Source: Hymenobacter cavernae (GTDB lineage: Bacteria; Bacteroidota; Bacteroidia; Cytophagales; Hymenobacteraceae). From it: 64,000 bases of DNA. Under the pieces are notes generated by a model. The model made no database searches. It saw nothing but the letters and a program-made list of their open reading frames with translations, and was not told the origin of the DNA. Positions 8,725 through 17,734 of the stretch are shown piece after piece (the first letter of the stretch is position 1; each line of letters begins with the position of its first letter). The position numbers were made by a program, and so were the translations under genes. The stretch covers positions 496,001 to 560,000 of the forward strand of contig NZ_BMHT01000001.1 of the NCBI RefSeq assembly GCF_014641455.1. Direction: 5' to 3'.

Positions 8725-10074
8725 GTGCTACGCCGCCTCACCACTTCGCTGTTTCGCCCGATTGATATTGCCTGGCTCGTCTTCTTTCGGATTGGGGCCG
8801 GGTGGCTGCTGGCGCTGGAAGAGGCGGGCAGCCTTGCCCTAGGTTACAGCCGCGAATACACGGAACCGCAGTTTCACTTTTCCTATTTGTTCACGCAATG
8901 GCTACCCGTGCCACCACCCGCGGGCATGTACGCGCTGCATATCCTGGCGATACTCGGGGGGCTAGGTGTAGCAGCGGGCTGGCGCTACCGACTGAGCGCC
9001 GCGGCGTTGTGGCTCGGGTATACGTGGCTGTTTCTGGTCGAGCAAACGCGCTACATCAACCACTTCTACCTTTATTGCCTGGTGGCAGGGTGGCTGTTTT
9101 TTATGCCCGCGCATCGGGCGGCCTCCGCTGATGTACGAGCCGGCCGGGTTGGCTACGCGGCTACCGTGCCCGCCTGGACGCGACTGGTTCTGCTCTTTCA
9201 GCTCGGCGTGGTGTATGCTTACGCCGGCCTGGCCAAGCTAAATACCGACTGGCTCACGAATTCGCCGCTCGTGCTGTGGCTACAAGCCAAAAGCACCCGC
9301 CCCGTCGTGGGGCCGCTGTTGGCACAGCCTTGGCTCCCGCCTCTGATGAGCTACGCCGGCCTGGCTTTCGACTTGCTGGTGGTGCCGGCGCTGCTGTGGC
9401 GTCGCACGCGGCCGTGGGCATTCGGAGCAGCCTTGGTTTTTCACCTTTCCAACGTCATCATCTTTGGCCTAGGTACGTTTCCGTGGTTTTCGCTGATGAT
9501 GACGGCCGCTGTTTTCTTTCCGCCATCCTGGCCCCGGCACGTTGCCATTGGGCGCGTACGACAATGGTTTGCGCGGCACGTACCCGCGGCAGAAAACCCT
9601 CAACTAAACCTAGGTCTTCGCAACTTGGCGCGCACCGGGGCGCTGGCCGCGGGACTGGCCGCTTATGCGTTAATTCAATTGCTGGTGCCGCTGCGCCACT
9701 TTCTTTACCCTGGCAGCGTGCATTGAACGGAGGAAGGGCATCATTTCGCGTGGCACATGATGTTGCGCACCAAATCGGGAGGCTTGAGCTACCGGGTGCG
9801 CTGCCCGGATGGGCGCGTAGGCATCGTGCACCCAAGCACTTATCTCACGCCGCGCCAATGCCGCAAGCTTCTCGCCCAACCAGATGCCATTCTCCAGTTT
9901 GCCCATTTTCTGGCCGCTGAATACGCCCGGCGCGGCATCACGCCCGTGGCCGTGTACGCCGATTCGTGGGTGCAGTTGAATCATCGGCCGCCGAAGCCTT
10001 TAGTTCGCCCAGACGTAAACCTAGCCGCGCAGCCCCGGATCCTAGGCCATTATAGCTGGATAGCGGCGGAGTAG
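8725..10074 (+). pseudogene. HTTM (vitamin K carboxylase-like) membrane protein interrupted by an in-frame TGA
   Basis: The frame encodes about 448 residues, the usual size of bacterial HTTM proteins. Residues 1-333 contain several membrane helices and the family motif N-H-F-Y-L-Y-C-L near residue 112. After P-G-S-V-H the frame meets TGA at 9724-9726 and then continues, without any shift, as T-E-E-G-H-H-F-A-W-H-M-M-L-R to a normal stop at 10074. In relatives the interrupted position is Trp (W-T-E-E-G-H), so a single TGG to TGA change explains it. The C-terminal part still looks conserved (W-V-Q-L-N-H-R-P). Either the gene was inactivated recently, TGA is read through, or the base is a sequencing error. 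A 105-residue fragment from the ATG at 9757 could also be made. The family is HTTM; the reaction is unknown. Confidence 0.82.
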
Positions 10075-10080
10075 CAAAAG

Positions 10081-10213
10081 AGGAATCTCGCGTGCTGAGC
10101 TTGAACGTCATGTCGACCAGCAGGAGACATCTCGCGTGCCATGGCAACTTCAATCATCAGGATTCGCCATTACAATGACAGCACGCGAGATTCCTCGCTG
10201 GGCTCGGAATGAC
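10081..10213. repeat. Intergenic palindromic repeat, family A, copy 1
   Basis: The arms at 10107-10139 and 10181-10213 are 33 bases each and largely complementary, beginning GTCAT and meeting at TCTCGCGTGC / GCACGCGAGA. A partial extra arm lies at 10081-10100. The loop includes CAATCATCAGG. The same arms and loop word recur at 38078-38184. It sits between the convergent HTTM and aroC genes, so it may act as a terminator or be a non-autonomous mobile repeat. Confidence 0.8.
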
Positions 10214-10227
10214 GTTCTGACGAAACG

Positions 10228-11307
10228 CTATACTTTGTTAGCACGGGCCCGCAGCAGCATGTCAGCTACCACCAGGTTGGTCATGGCATCCACGATGGGC
10301 ACGGCGCGGGGCAGCACGCAGGGGTCGTGGCGGCCGCGGCCCGCGAGGCTGATTTCCTCGCCTTGGTCGTTGATGGTGGCTTGCGGCTGTAGAATGGTTG
10401 CTACCGGTTTGAACGCCACCCGGAAGTAAATATCCTGGCCGTTGCTGATGCCGCCCTGAATACCGCCCGAATGGTTGGTGCGCGTGCGTACGGCGCCGTT
10501 TTCGTCGGTATAAAACGTGTCGTTGTGCTCGGAGCCAAACAGCAGCGTGCCCGCAAAACCTGAGCCGTACTCGAAGCCTTTCACGGCATTGATGCTCAGC
10601 ATGGCTTTCCCTAGCTCGGCGTGGAGCTTGTCGAACACCGGCTCGCCCAGGCCCGCCGGCACGCCCTGCACCACACCTGTCACGAGGCCGCCTACGGTAT
10701 CGTGCCGGTCGCGGGTCTGGCGAATGAGCTCAGCCATGCGCTCGGCAGTTTCAGGGTGCGGGCAGCGCACGGGGTTGCTGTCGATCAAACCTAGGTCGAG
10801 CTGCTCGTAGCCCACCGGCACGGCAATGGCGCCCACCTGCGAAACGTAGCTCTGCGTCCGGATGCCGTAGTGGGCCAGCAGCTTGCCCGCCACGACGCCT
10901 GCCGCCACGCGCGCCGCTGTTTCCCGGGCCGAGCTGCGCCCGCCACCGCGGTAGTCGCGGCGACCGTACTTCACGTCGTAGGTGTAATCGGCGTGCGAAG
11001 GCCGGTACGCGTGCTCGATGTGGGAGTAATCGTGGCTGGCCTGGTCCTGATTGCGAATGAGCAGGCTGATCGGCGTGCCCGTAGTTTCGTCGCGGAACAC
11101 CCCCGATAGCACCTCCACCTGATCGGCTTCCTTGCGGGGCGTCGTCAGATCCGACTGGCCGGGCCGCCGCCGGTCGAGCGCCGCCTGAATCTCGCTGACC
11201 GTCAGCGGCAAACCGGCCGGGCAACCATCCACAATAACCCCAATACCTACCCCGTGAGACTCGCCAAAGGTGGTGATGCGCAACAGTGTACCGAAAGAAC
11301 TAGACAT
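10228..11307 (-). CDS. aroC: Chorismate synthase
   Basis: The 359-residue protein catalyses the last common step of aromatic biosynthesis, converting 5-enolpyruvylshikimate-3-phosphate to chorismate with reduced FMN in the cytosol. Signatures seen are [15 protein letters not shown] at residues 5-19, R-R-R-P-G-Q-S near 47-53, [16 protein letters not shown] near 114-129 and the C-terminal G-R-H-D-P-C-V. Length and motifs are normal. The start at 11307 gives the standard M-x-S-x-F-G-T N-terminus. It converges on the HTTM gene and is preceded by a repeat-rich gap. No other shikimate gene is in the window. Confidence 0.97.
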   Translation of the reverse strand: MSSSFGTLLRITTFGESHGVGIGVIVDGCPAGLPLTVSEIQAALDRRRPGQSDLTTPRKEADQVEVLSGVFRDETTGTPISLLIRNQDQASHDYSHIEHAYRPSHADYTYDVKYGRRDYRGGGRSSARETAARVAAGVVAGKLLAHYGIRTQSYVSQVGAIAVPVGYEQLDLGLIDSNPVRCPHPETAERMAELIRQTRDRHDTVGGLVTGVVQGVPAGLGEPVFDKLHAELGKAMLSINAVKGFEYGSGFAGTLLFGSEHNDTFYTDENGAVRTRTNHSGGIQGGISNGQDIYFRVAFKPVATILQPQATINDQGEEISLAGRGRHDPCVLPRAVPIVDAMTNLVVADMLLRARANKV

Positions 11308-11317
11308 TCTTTATAGA

Positions 11318-11457
11318 AAATGAGCAATGAACAATGAGCAGTGAGCAATTGCACTGGTAAGCAAAGGTAAAAGCATCCGCGACAGCGCCGCCCTCCTTCG
11401 ACCTAGGTTAAAGCGTCCGTCACTCACTGTTCATTGCTCATTACTAATTGCTCATTG
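11318..11457. repeat. Inverted AATGAGCAATGAAC-type repeats flanking a short gap
   Basis: The left block (11318-11350) repeats AATGAGCA / AATGAACA words. The right block (11421-11457) carries their complement (TCATTGCTCATT). They flank an ACCTAGGT at 11401 in the gap between batD and aroC, both on the minus strand. The right block ends inside the batD stop region, so it may serve as its transcription end. Confidence 0.65.
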
Positions 11458-12936
11458 TTTCGGCTGCCACCACCAGCCAACCAGCGCTACGACCAGCAAT
11501 ACGATTAGAACTAGGTTGGCGTAGCGGCGCACATCGTGGTACTCATCAATCGGTTGCAAAGTGGCATCGGCCGAGGCTAGAGCTTCGGTATAGAACGGGT
11601 CATCGGGGCGCAGGCTGAAAGTAGACGCGGTGCGGACCGGCCCGCGCACGTCGGGCACTATCTCGGCACGCAGGGTATCGTAGCGGACCGTCGTTGGGTT
11701 AAACACGACTAAGGTAAAAAGGCTGTCGAGCGGCAGCGTGCCGGGGCGCTGGGCCACCAGCTGGTAGCGGAAGCTCTTGCGCCCGCCCACGCGGCCGCCC
11801 TGGCGGGTTAGCTCCTGCTGCACATCGGGGCCATAAAGCTCAAGGCTAGGTCGAGCAGCCAAGCCAGGTCCGCTCACAGCCGCCAGGTTGCCTTCGCCTT
11901 CCACCGAAAAAGTGTAGGTAAATGCCTGCCCCGTGCGGAAAGCCGTGCGGTCAATGGACTCGCGCAAGCGGTAGTCACCCACGGGTACCTGGTCGCGCAA
12001 CGGGTGCGGCGGCAACGGCCGCACCGCAATGGTGCGCACGTTGGTGTGGTAGGTTTTGTAGCCCTCCATGCGGTTGTCCAAGCCTTCTGCCGGATTTTTG
12101 GCCAGCCGGTACTTCACCATCTGCAACGACACTTCCGGAAACGTCAGCGGCTCTGTATTTAGCGGGTAATATTCAGCTTCATATAGGCGGTAGCGCAGGT
12201 AAGCCTTGCCGCCCATCGTCACATTTTCCGGCACAATCTCCTGTTCATCAAATGGTTCTTCCCAGGCCGTGCGCTGGCGCAGCTGCCGCAGAATGACCGG
12301 CAATTGCGTAGCGAAGTTGTAGAAGTTCAACAGGCCTTGGTCGGCGGCAGTCAGGTAGAAATACAAGCCTACGTGCACACCTTCGCCCACAAATACGGAA
12401 GTTTTGTCGGGCAATAGCAGCAAAAACGCGTTGTCTTTCGGCTCCACGTAGTCCTGCGGCCTAGGTTTGCCGAAGAGCTGATCCAGCGAGCCCACGCCCT
12501 GTAGCGCGCCGGCACTTGGCTGCGGCGCCGCTACCTGCGGACCAACTTTCAGGGTAGCGCCCGCCGAGCGCACTGTCAGGCCGTTGATGGTCATGCTGAA
12601 CGGTTTCACCACGTATTCGCCCTCAGCGTAGGCGGCGTAGCGCTGCGTGATAGTCAGCTCGACGGAGGTGCGGCCGTTGACGATGCGCGTGGTAGTGGTG
12701 CTCGATTTACCGCTTTTTTTAAAACCCTCCAGGTCCGGAAAAGCCGAGTAGCGTTCCAGCGGTGCCCCGCGCAACCGAAAGCTGATGGTGTAGTACTCAC
12801 TCAGGGCAAACGCCGTGGGGCCAAGCACAATGTCGGCCTCCGCAGTAGCAGCTGTCGGTTGCGCTACTGCCAGCGAAGCCTGCATCAGCGCCCACATTAG
12901 CCCAAGCAGAAAAAGAAAGCGCGACAGCTGCGGCAT
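11452..12936 (-). CDS. batD: BatD-like membrane-anchored protein
   Basis: The 494-residue product has a signal peptide (M-P-Q-L-S-R to about residue 26), a long periplasmic beta-rich region, and one C-terminal membrane helix near residues 470-487 followed by W-W-W-Q-P. The early segment D-I-V-L-G-P-x-x-F-A-L-S-E-Y-Y and the repeated F-P-x-L-E-G-F agree with the BatD (oxygen tolerance) family. Bat proteins work with MoxR ATPases and von Willebrand-domain proteins in envelope stress, but batA, batB and batC are not adjacent; a moxR gene lies 35 kb away. The ATG at 12936 is preferred over 12987 because it gives a signal peptide and a TAGCTTTG box lies 20 bases upstream. Confidence 0.8.
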   Translation of the reverse strand: MPQLSRFLFLLGLMWALMQASLAVAQPTAATAEADIVLGPTAFALSEYYTISFRLRGAPLERYSAFPDLEGFKKSGKSSTTTTRIVNGRTSVELTITQRYAAYAEGEYVVKPFSMTINGLTVRSAGATLKVGPQVAAPQPSAGALQGVGSLDQLFGKPRPQDYVEPKDNAFLLLLPDKTSVFVGEGVHVGLYFYLTAADQGLLNFYNFATQLPVILRQLRQRTAWEEPFDEQEIVPENVTMGGKAYLRYRLYEAEYYPLNTEPLTFPEVSLQMVKYRLAKNPAEGLDNRMEGYKTYHTNVRTIAVRPLPPHPLRDQVPVGDYRLRESIDRTAFRTGQAFTYTFSVEGEGNLAAVSGPGLAARPSLELYGPDVQQELTRQGGRVGGRKSFRYQLVAQRPGTLPLDSLFTLVVFNPTTVRYDTLRAEIVPDVRGPVRTASTFSLRPDDPFYTEALASADATLQPIDEYHDVRRYANLVLIVLLVVALVGWWWQPKQ

Positions 12937-12956
12937 GACGAAAAAATTGACAAGGC

Positions 12957-12984
12957 CAAAGCTAGCAAAAAAGGCCTCTGACAA
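12957..12984 (-). promoter_or_regulatory. Putative batD promoter
   Basis: On the minus strand TTG (12982-12984) is followed after 17 bases by TAGCTTTG (12957-12964), close to the Bacteroidota consensus. It overlaps the longer alternative reading of batD, which supports the shorter start. Confidence 0.5.
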
Positions 12985-13443
12985 CATCGGGTCAGCTTTT
13001 AGCCGACGGAAACTAAACCAAGTATTGAAATAGTATAAAAGTTATATAAAACAAGTTTTTTACAGCCATCGCAATCCGTGGCTTTCTATACTCCGTAACC
13101 TAATTGTGGGCAGTTCATTTCTACCTGCCAACCACTTTCCGGTGGCTGAGCAAATGGGTTAACGTACATGATTTTAGCCTAGGTGCTTGTGCTGAGGTCC
13201 AGCTTTCAAGTTGGTTTTCGGCATTTTTGCCCCGTATGTAGCTGACAGGGCTACATTTATGATTTTAACCTAAACAGTTGCACTCTTTTTGGAAGCTCAG
13301 GCAATACCAACATTGTACACGAGCTGTCGTAAGCAACTCACACGATCCTAACCTGACCCTTCTTTGGGTGTACCAGCAGCTGAAGGCCTGTTAACCAGCC
13401 ATTTACTTTGTCCCTCATTATTAGCCACTCAAAAACGTTACTC
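12985..13443. other. AT-rich intergenic gap between divergent genes
   Basis: The gap separates the batD promoter and the ferritin-like pair. It is AT-rich near 13020-13060 and holds one CCTAGGT (13180). A TTACTTTG near 13403-13410, one base away from the consensus -7 box, could drive the ferritin-like genes. No gene is supported. Confidence 0.45.
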
Positions 13444-14181
13444 ATGTCCAAAATCACCCAACCCACTAGGGAGGAAGCGGAGGTTGCGAAACCACTTTTT
13501 GTACCCATCAAGCGCCGTTCTTTCTTCATGTACGCCGGTGCTACCGCCGGCGCCACCGCCCTGCTGCTGGCCGGCTGCGACGATGACGACAACAACAGCA
13601 ACGACCCGAACCTGATCGATGTAGGCTCCGGCGACACCGGTATCCTGAATTATGCCTACGCCCTGGAGCAGCTCGAAGCGGCGTTCTACACCCAGGTACT
13701 GACAGGAGGCTACTACACGAGTGCCAACACCAACGCTGCCGAAAAGCAAATTTTCTTGGATATAGCGTTGCACGAGAAAATCCACGCTGATTTCTTCAAA
13801 ACAGCCTTGGGAAACAACGCTATTCAGGGGCTTACCCCGGATTTCTCAGCTATCAACTTTGGGGACCGCGCCAGCGTGCTCAACTACGCCAAGGCGTTTG
13901 AGGACCTAGGTGTGGCTGCCTATAATGGCGCCGGCCGCTACATCGAAGATCCAAAGAACCTGGTATTGGCTGGCAAGATTGTATCGGTAGAAGCACGCCA
14001 CGCGGCGCTCATCCGCGACTTGATTTCGCTCAACACCTTCGTGGGCGATGATGTAGTCGACTTCAGCCTGACCAGCGCGACTGCTCGCCAGGAAAAATCG
14101 AAGACGCCGGCGCAGGTGCTCGAATCTGCTAACCTTTACCTAGCCCCTGGCTCGAAGCTGAGTGCTAATAGCTTCAAGTAG
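13444..14181 (+). CDS. Tat-exported ferritin-like lipoprotein
   Basis: This 245-residue protein has an N-terminus with K-R-R-S-F-F at 23-28, a hydrophobic stretch and a lipobox L-L-L-A-G-C with Cys45, so it looks like a twin-arginine lipoprotein exported folded. Four ferritin-like helices follow, with acidic and His residues spaced as metal ligands: E-Q-L-E-A-A-F-Y, H-E-K-I-H, E-D-L-G-V-A-A-Y and V-E-A-R-H. It belongs to the ferritin-like PF13668 group, whose function in Bacteroidota is unknown. Tat export fits a metal cofactor loaded in the cytosol. The start at 13444 is chosen because it lies closest to the Tat motif. A second ferritin-like gene follows after 37 bases. Confidence 0.82.
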   Translation: MSKITQPTREEAEVAKPLFVPIKRRSFFMYAGATAGATALLLAGCDDDDNNSNDPNLIDVGSGDTGILNYAYALEQLEAAFYTQVLTGGYYTSANTNAAEKQIFLDIALHEKIHADFFKTALGNNAIQGLTPDFSAINFGDRASVLNYAKAFEDLGVAAYNGAGRYIEDPKNLVLAGKIVSVEARHAALIRDLISLNTFVGDDVVDFSLTSATARQEKSKTPAQVLESANLYLAPGSKLSANSFK

Positions 14182-14218
14182 TCGGTCGTAATCCTCAAAA
14201 CTTATTTCGCTTCTCCAC

Positions 14219-15154
14219 ATGGATCTGTTTAAAATAATCTCCGATATCGAAAAAGTAGACCCTGAGGTTTACGAGCGGTTTGATACCCGCCGCCGCGTGT
14301 TCAAGCATATGTCAGGCCTAGGCAAGAAAGTAACAGCGGCTACGCTGCCGGGCTTGCTCAGCGCAATGTTCCAGAAGGCTTACGGCCAAACCAGCGGCTT
14401 GAACGCTGATATCGTTGCTACCCTAAACCTAGCTTTGCAGCTGGAGTATCTGGAGCGCAACTTCTATCAGACAGCTTTAGCAACAACTAGCCTTAACCTA
14501 GGTAGTGACGCGGCAGCAATTGCTATCATTCGCGATGATGAAATCGGGCACATTGCGGCGCTGAAGCAGGTGCTAGGCACTCAGGCCTTCAACGGCGGCA
14601 ACGACGTTCCTGCTGCTGCTTTTGATTATACCGCTGGTGGTAAGCTGCCGAACCCTTTTGCTAGTACAGCTAACTTCTACGCTACTGCGCAGTCGTTCGT
14701 CGACACGGGCATGCGAGCCTACAAAGGCGGCGCTCCGAAACTGATGAGCAACAAGGACATCCTACAGGCAGCCCTGAATATTCACTCGGTGGAAGCTCGT
14801 CATTCGTCGCACGTTCGTATGGTGCGGCGCGGTGGCCTGACTGCTGCTGGCAGCACGACGGATCAAAGCAAGCCCAAAAGCTGGATATCCGGCAACGAAA
14901 ATGGTGGTCCGGTACCAGCTGTTACAGCACCGGTATACAATGCCGGCAACCCAGCTACCGACTTCCCGGCTGAGAGCAACATCATGCAAGCTGGTGTAAA
15001 CGTGCAAACGAACACCACGCCGCCAATGAACCAGACGATTACCACTGCCGCCGCTACCGAAGCCTTCGATGAGCCGCTGGATGCTGATACGGTAAAAGCC
15101 ATTGGACGTATGTTCCGCTCGAACACTACGCTTGGACAAAGCCTGTTTGCTTAA
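14219..15154 (+). CDS. Second ferritin-like protein with embedded Tat-like signal
   Basis: The 311-residue product shares the ferritin-like four-helix pattern of its neighbour: L-E-Y-L-E-R-N-F-Y-Q near residue 78, D-D-E-I-G-H near 103, a third helix near 160 and H-S-V-E-A-R-H near 190. An R-R-R-V-F-K run at about 22-27 followed by a mildly hydrophobic stretch and A-Y-G-Q looks like a Tat signal with a long n-region, so export is likely. The C-terminal third is Pro/Asn/Thr-rich and probably disordered. Two tandem members with the same export route suggest a heterodimer or shared substrate, which is inference. The pair ends at a strong terminator. Confidence 0.78.
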   Translation: MDLFKIISDIEKVDPEVYERFDTRRRVFKHMSGLGKKVTAATLPGLLSAMFQKAYGQTSGLNADIVATLNLALQLEYLERNFYQTALATTSLNLGSDAAAIAIIRDDEIGHIAALKQVLGTQAFNGGNDVPAAAFDYTAGGKLPNPFASTANFYATAQSFVDTGMRAYKGGAPKLMSNKDILQAALNIHSVEARHSSHVRMVRRGGLTAAGSTTDQSKPKSWISGNENGGPVPAVTAPVYNAGNPATDFPAESNIMQAGVNVQTNTTPPMNQTITTAAATEAFDEPLDADTVKAIGRMFRSNTTLGQSLFA

Positions 15155-15172
15155 GCAAACATCTTTGTTAGC

Positions 15173-15209
15173 AATAAGAAAGGCGGCCTATTGGGCCGCC
15201 TTTCTTATT
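15173..15209 (+). terminator. Terminator of the ferritin-like pair
   Basis: A perfect 16-bp stem (15173-15188 with 15194-15209) of the form AATAAGAAAGGCGGCC has a 5-base loop and T-rich right flank, 19 bases behind the stop codon. Confidence 0.9.
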
Positions 15210-15369
15210 TGTGTTACTTGTATCCGTTTCCTTATCAATTAATTAGCAACAGTCGAACCTTAAAATATTTAAGCTCCTCAATTGATACTTATCTTCTTTT
15301 TTTCAGAACTTACGTATACTAGTCGTTCCACCCCGAATCTACCCACCCACCTGAAAACAAATTGCTGAG

Positions 15370-15558
15370 ATGTTGGAATATGCGAAGACCATCCTCGTAA
15401 AAGTGAGCTTTGATAAAATGTTGTTTGAGAAGGAGTTACGCAAAGCTTTGCGCCAGCTCGTTCCCGACGAGCTGCACCAGTTTAAAGCCTGGTGCTATGA
15501 GCAGTTTGCCAAAAGCTACCGGCGCATCCTCAACCGGGTGTTTGCCCAGCTGGCTTAA
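15370..15558 (+). CDS. Small conserved helical protein, function unknown
   Basis: This 62-residue basic protein (L-E-Y-A-K-T-I-L start, F-E-K-E-L-R-K-A-L-R near the middle) is predicted to be all-helical without signal peptide or membrane span. Its sequence reminds me of short hypothetical proteins common in Cytophagales, but I cannot name the family. It has its own hairpin terminator 30 bases downstream and codon use like its neighbours, which supports a real gene. The stop is followed at once by ACCTAGCTTTT. Confidence 0.65.
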   Translation: MLEYAKTILVKVSFDKMLFEKELRKALRQLVPDELHQFKAWCYEQFAKSYRRILNRVFAQLA

Positions 15559-15587
15559 GACCTAGCTTTTATCTTAACTATTTACTT

Positions 15588-15629
15588 AACAAGAAGCGGC
15601 CGCAACATCTGTTGCAGCCGCTTCTTGTT
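15588..15629. terminator. Hairpin after the small helical gene
   Basis: A 19-bp stem with one mismatch (15588-15606 with 15611-15629, AACAAGAAGCGGC paired to GCCGCTTCTTGTT) has a loop of four bases. It lies between convergent genes. Confidence 0.85.
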
Positions 15630-15638
15630 TACATCCCT

Positions 15639-15713
15639 GTCATTCCGAGCAGCGCGAGGAATCTGAGTAACAACCTAGGTATAAGCTCAGATTCCCGTGC
15701 TGCTCGGCATGAC
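15639..15713. repeat. Intergenic palindromic repeat, family B, copy 1
   Basis: The arms 15639-15667 and 15686-15713 pair imperfectly (CATTCCGAGCAGCGCGAGGA against the complement), and the loop holds an ACCTAGGT at 15673-15680. A second copy, with shared arm sequence and the same motif in the loop, lies at 18915-18990. It directly follows the queG stop, on the convergent side. Confidence 0.82.
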
Positions 15714-15717
15714 AAAC

Positions 15718-16653
15718 TTACTCCGTTCCTGCTACAAAGCGAATGTTGCGCGTGAGGCCCGCATAGCCCGTGCGCTTCACCGCCGACTGCCGAAACAGCT
15801 CCGAAAACAGCTCGTGCGTAATTTCCTGCCAGTCCCTCCGACCTAGGTTTTTCAGCGCCGGGTGCGGCTGAAACTGTGGCTCATTATGCGCCTTGGCGAA
15901 GCGGTTCCAGGGGCACACATCCTGGCAGATGTCGCAGCCGAAAACCCAGTTACCTAGCTTGCCGTCTACCTCCGTCGGAATCTGGTCTTTCAGTTCGATG
16001 GTGAAGTAGCTGATGCACTTGCTGCCATCTACCACGTACGGCGCCGAAATGGCATCGGTGGGGCAGGCGTCCATGCACTTGGTGCAGGTGCCGCAGTAGT
16101 CCTTGATGGGGCCGTCGTAGTCCAGCTCCACGTCCACGATCAGCTCGGCGATGAAGAAGAAGCTGCCCGTGCCCGGCCGGATCAGGTTGGAGTTTTTGCC
16201 CACCCAACCTAGGCCGCTTTTCTTAGCCCACACCTTATCCATCACCGGCGCCGAATCAACGAATACCCGCCCCCCGACTTCGCCGATTTCGGCCTGCATA
16301 TCGGCCAGCAGCGTCTTCAGCTTGTCTTTGATGACAAAGTGATAATCCTTGCCGTAGGCGTACTTACTGATTTTCAGCGTGTCGTCTGGCTGCTGGTCTT
16401 CCTCAGGCGGGTAGTAGTTGAGCAGCAGCGAAATAACGGATTTAGCGCCGTCGACAAGTAGTCTTGGGTCGAGGCGCTTGTCGAAGTGGTTGGCCATGTA
16501 GGCCATCTTGCCGTGCATGTTCTGGTTGAGCCAGCTTTCCAGCCGCGGCGCTTCCTCCTCCAAAAACTCCGCCTTCGAGATGCCGCAGTACATAAAACCT
16601 AGCTCCGCGGCGCGGCGCTTAATAAAGACAGTATAGTGAGCGGTGGGGAGCAT
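15718..16653 (-). CDS. queG: Epoxyqueuosine reductase
   Basis: The 311-residue enzyme reduces epoxyqueuosine to queuosine at the tRNA wobble position, using cobalamin and two 4Fe-4S clusters. Clusters are bound by [12 protein letters not shown] near residues 185-196 and [10 protein letters not shown] near 240-249. The N-terminal A-A-E-L-G-F and the G-K-x-Y-H-F segment (family variant of the cobalamin domain) are present. The ATG at 16653 (M-L-P-T-A-H-Y) is preferred over 16677 since the extra eight residues are not family-like. Other queuosine genes are not in the window. The left side ends in a palindromic repeat. Confidence 0.93.
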   Translation of the reverse strand: MLPTAHYTVFIKRRAAELGFMYCGISKAEFLEEEAPRLESWLNQNMHGKMAYMANHFDKRLDPRLLVDGAKSVISLLLNYYPPEEDQQPDDTLKISKYAYGKDYHFVIKDKLKTLLADMQAEIGEVGGRVFVDSAPVMDKVWAKKSGLGWVGKNSNLIRPGTGSFFFIAELIVDVELDYDGPIKDYCGTCTKCMDACPTDAISAPYVVDGSKCISYFTIELKDQIPTEVDGKLGNWVFGCDICQDVCPWNRFAKAHNEPQFQPHPALKNLGRRDWQEITHELFSELFRQSAVKRTGYAGLTRNIRFVAGTE

Positions 16654-16842
16654 TGTAATTGTATTCACTAGACGCATACGAAGTACGTCTAAAAAGCCGG
16701 AACGCCCCGGAAGCGGCGGAGCGTTCCAGAACAGACGTGAAATTGTCGGTTGCTACTACCTAGGTGCTATTGCCGGGGACTTAGCGAGCCCGTTAGCTTC
16801 TTCCGATACTAGTTTTGTGCTGAGCATCTCCAGCTTGGGCTC

Positions 16843-17541
16843 TCACTGTCGTTCGTTGAAGCTGGTCTTCTTGTTCTTCATAGCCACTTGCCAGCCCGCA
16901 GGAAAAATGGCCTGACCATTTTTCCTCATCAACTCCATTTTTTGTTTGACTGACGTTTGCAAAGAAATTGGCAAATCATAAAATGCTTTGTCAACCTGTG
17001 TTTCTCTTGCCAAGTCCAGCACTCCATTCTGGTGTCTGATGGCCACCTTTCGCCCTTTGTGATAAATCAAAATTTTTATTCGTCCATCGTCGTAACCGTT
17101 CAAAGCAGAAGTTCCATAAACAATGATTGGGTCAACTAAACCATCACCGTCGTAGTCCTTAAAATCGGTGTATTTTGTCCAAAACCAGATAGACGTTTCA
17201 TCATTCTCATTTTTAATAATATTATCATTAATCTCCCAATTTTTAACAAATGAGCTATTATCAGCCTTAAGGCTTACAGCTCTAATCTTATGATTTAGCG
17301 TGTCTTTGTCCGTGGCTATTTCATCTTTGCTTTCGGTCAATATGCAATAATGATGTCCGTCATTATCAACGTACTTGTAAACTCTAAAAATTGGGAAGGT
17401 TATATTCAGTGTCTTACGAACAACTTCGGGCAACAAGCTAGCTATTTGCCTGGAAGTAAGAACCTGGGGAGAAATTCCCAACTTTTGAGCAGTAGTTGTT
17501 AGATAAAAGAGAGCAAGAAATAAAGTAAATATGTTTTTCAC
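16843..17541 (-). CDS. Secreted hypothetical protein of low GC
   Basis: From a GTG at 17541 the 232-residue product has a clean signal peptide (K-N-I-F-T-L-F-L-A-L-F to T-T-A-Q); an ATG at 17595 would bury it behind 18 residues. The conserved-looking core contains W-F-W-T-K-Y, D-Y-D-G-D-G-L-V-D-P (a possible Ca-binding Asp loop) and N-G-Y-D-D-G-R. It resembles a Bacteroidota family annotated as M949_RS01915-type surface polysaccharide proteins, but I hold that name loosely. GC is clearly below that of neighbours (long A/T runs at 17200-17290), so recent transfer is possible. It stands between queG and ruvB, all on the minus strand, with no sign of shared function. Confidence 0.7.
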   Translation of the reverse strand: MKNIFTLFLALFYLTTTAQKLGISPQVLTSRQIASLLPEVVRKTLNITFPIFRVYKYVDNDGHHYCILTESKDEIATDKDTLNHKIRAVSLKADNSSFVKNWEINDNIIKNENDETSIWFWTKYTDFKDYDGDGLVDPIIVYGTSALNGYDDGRIKILIYHKGRKVAIRHQNGVLDLARETQVDKAFYDLPISLQTSVKQKMELMRKNGQAIFPAGWQVAMKNKKTSFNERQ

Positions 17542-17669
17542 TTTAAAAAGAATGTTAAATAAAGAAATGCCACGGAGTAGGACCATCTTTCCCAAAGTAA
17601 TATGCTTGACACGCTTAACCCAATTTTGTCTCTTTACAACCGAGTAGCGTTATGCTACCAAATAAACAA

Positions 17670-17710
17670 AAGCGGCGGAAAGCAGCTCAAAATACTGCTT
17701 TCCGCCGCTT
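17670..17710. terminator. Hairpin terminator after ruvB
   Basis: A perfect 16-bp stem (17670-17685 with 17695-17710, AAGCGGCGGAAAGCAG) has a loop of nine bases. It lies 25 bases beyond the ruvB stop on the minus strand and has an A-run on the left that becomes a short T tract. Confidence 0.85.
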
Positions 17711-17734
17711 GCAAAAACGACCAAAAATAAATTA

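Noticed and set aside
9276..9920. 214-codon frame overlapping the HTTM gene
   Set aside because: The HTTM frame is supported by family motifs on both sides of the TGA; this one has low-complexity composition only.
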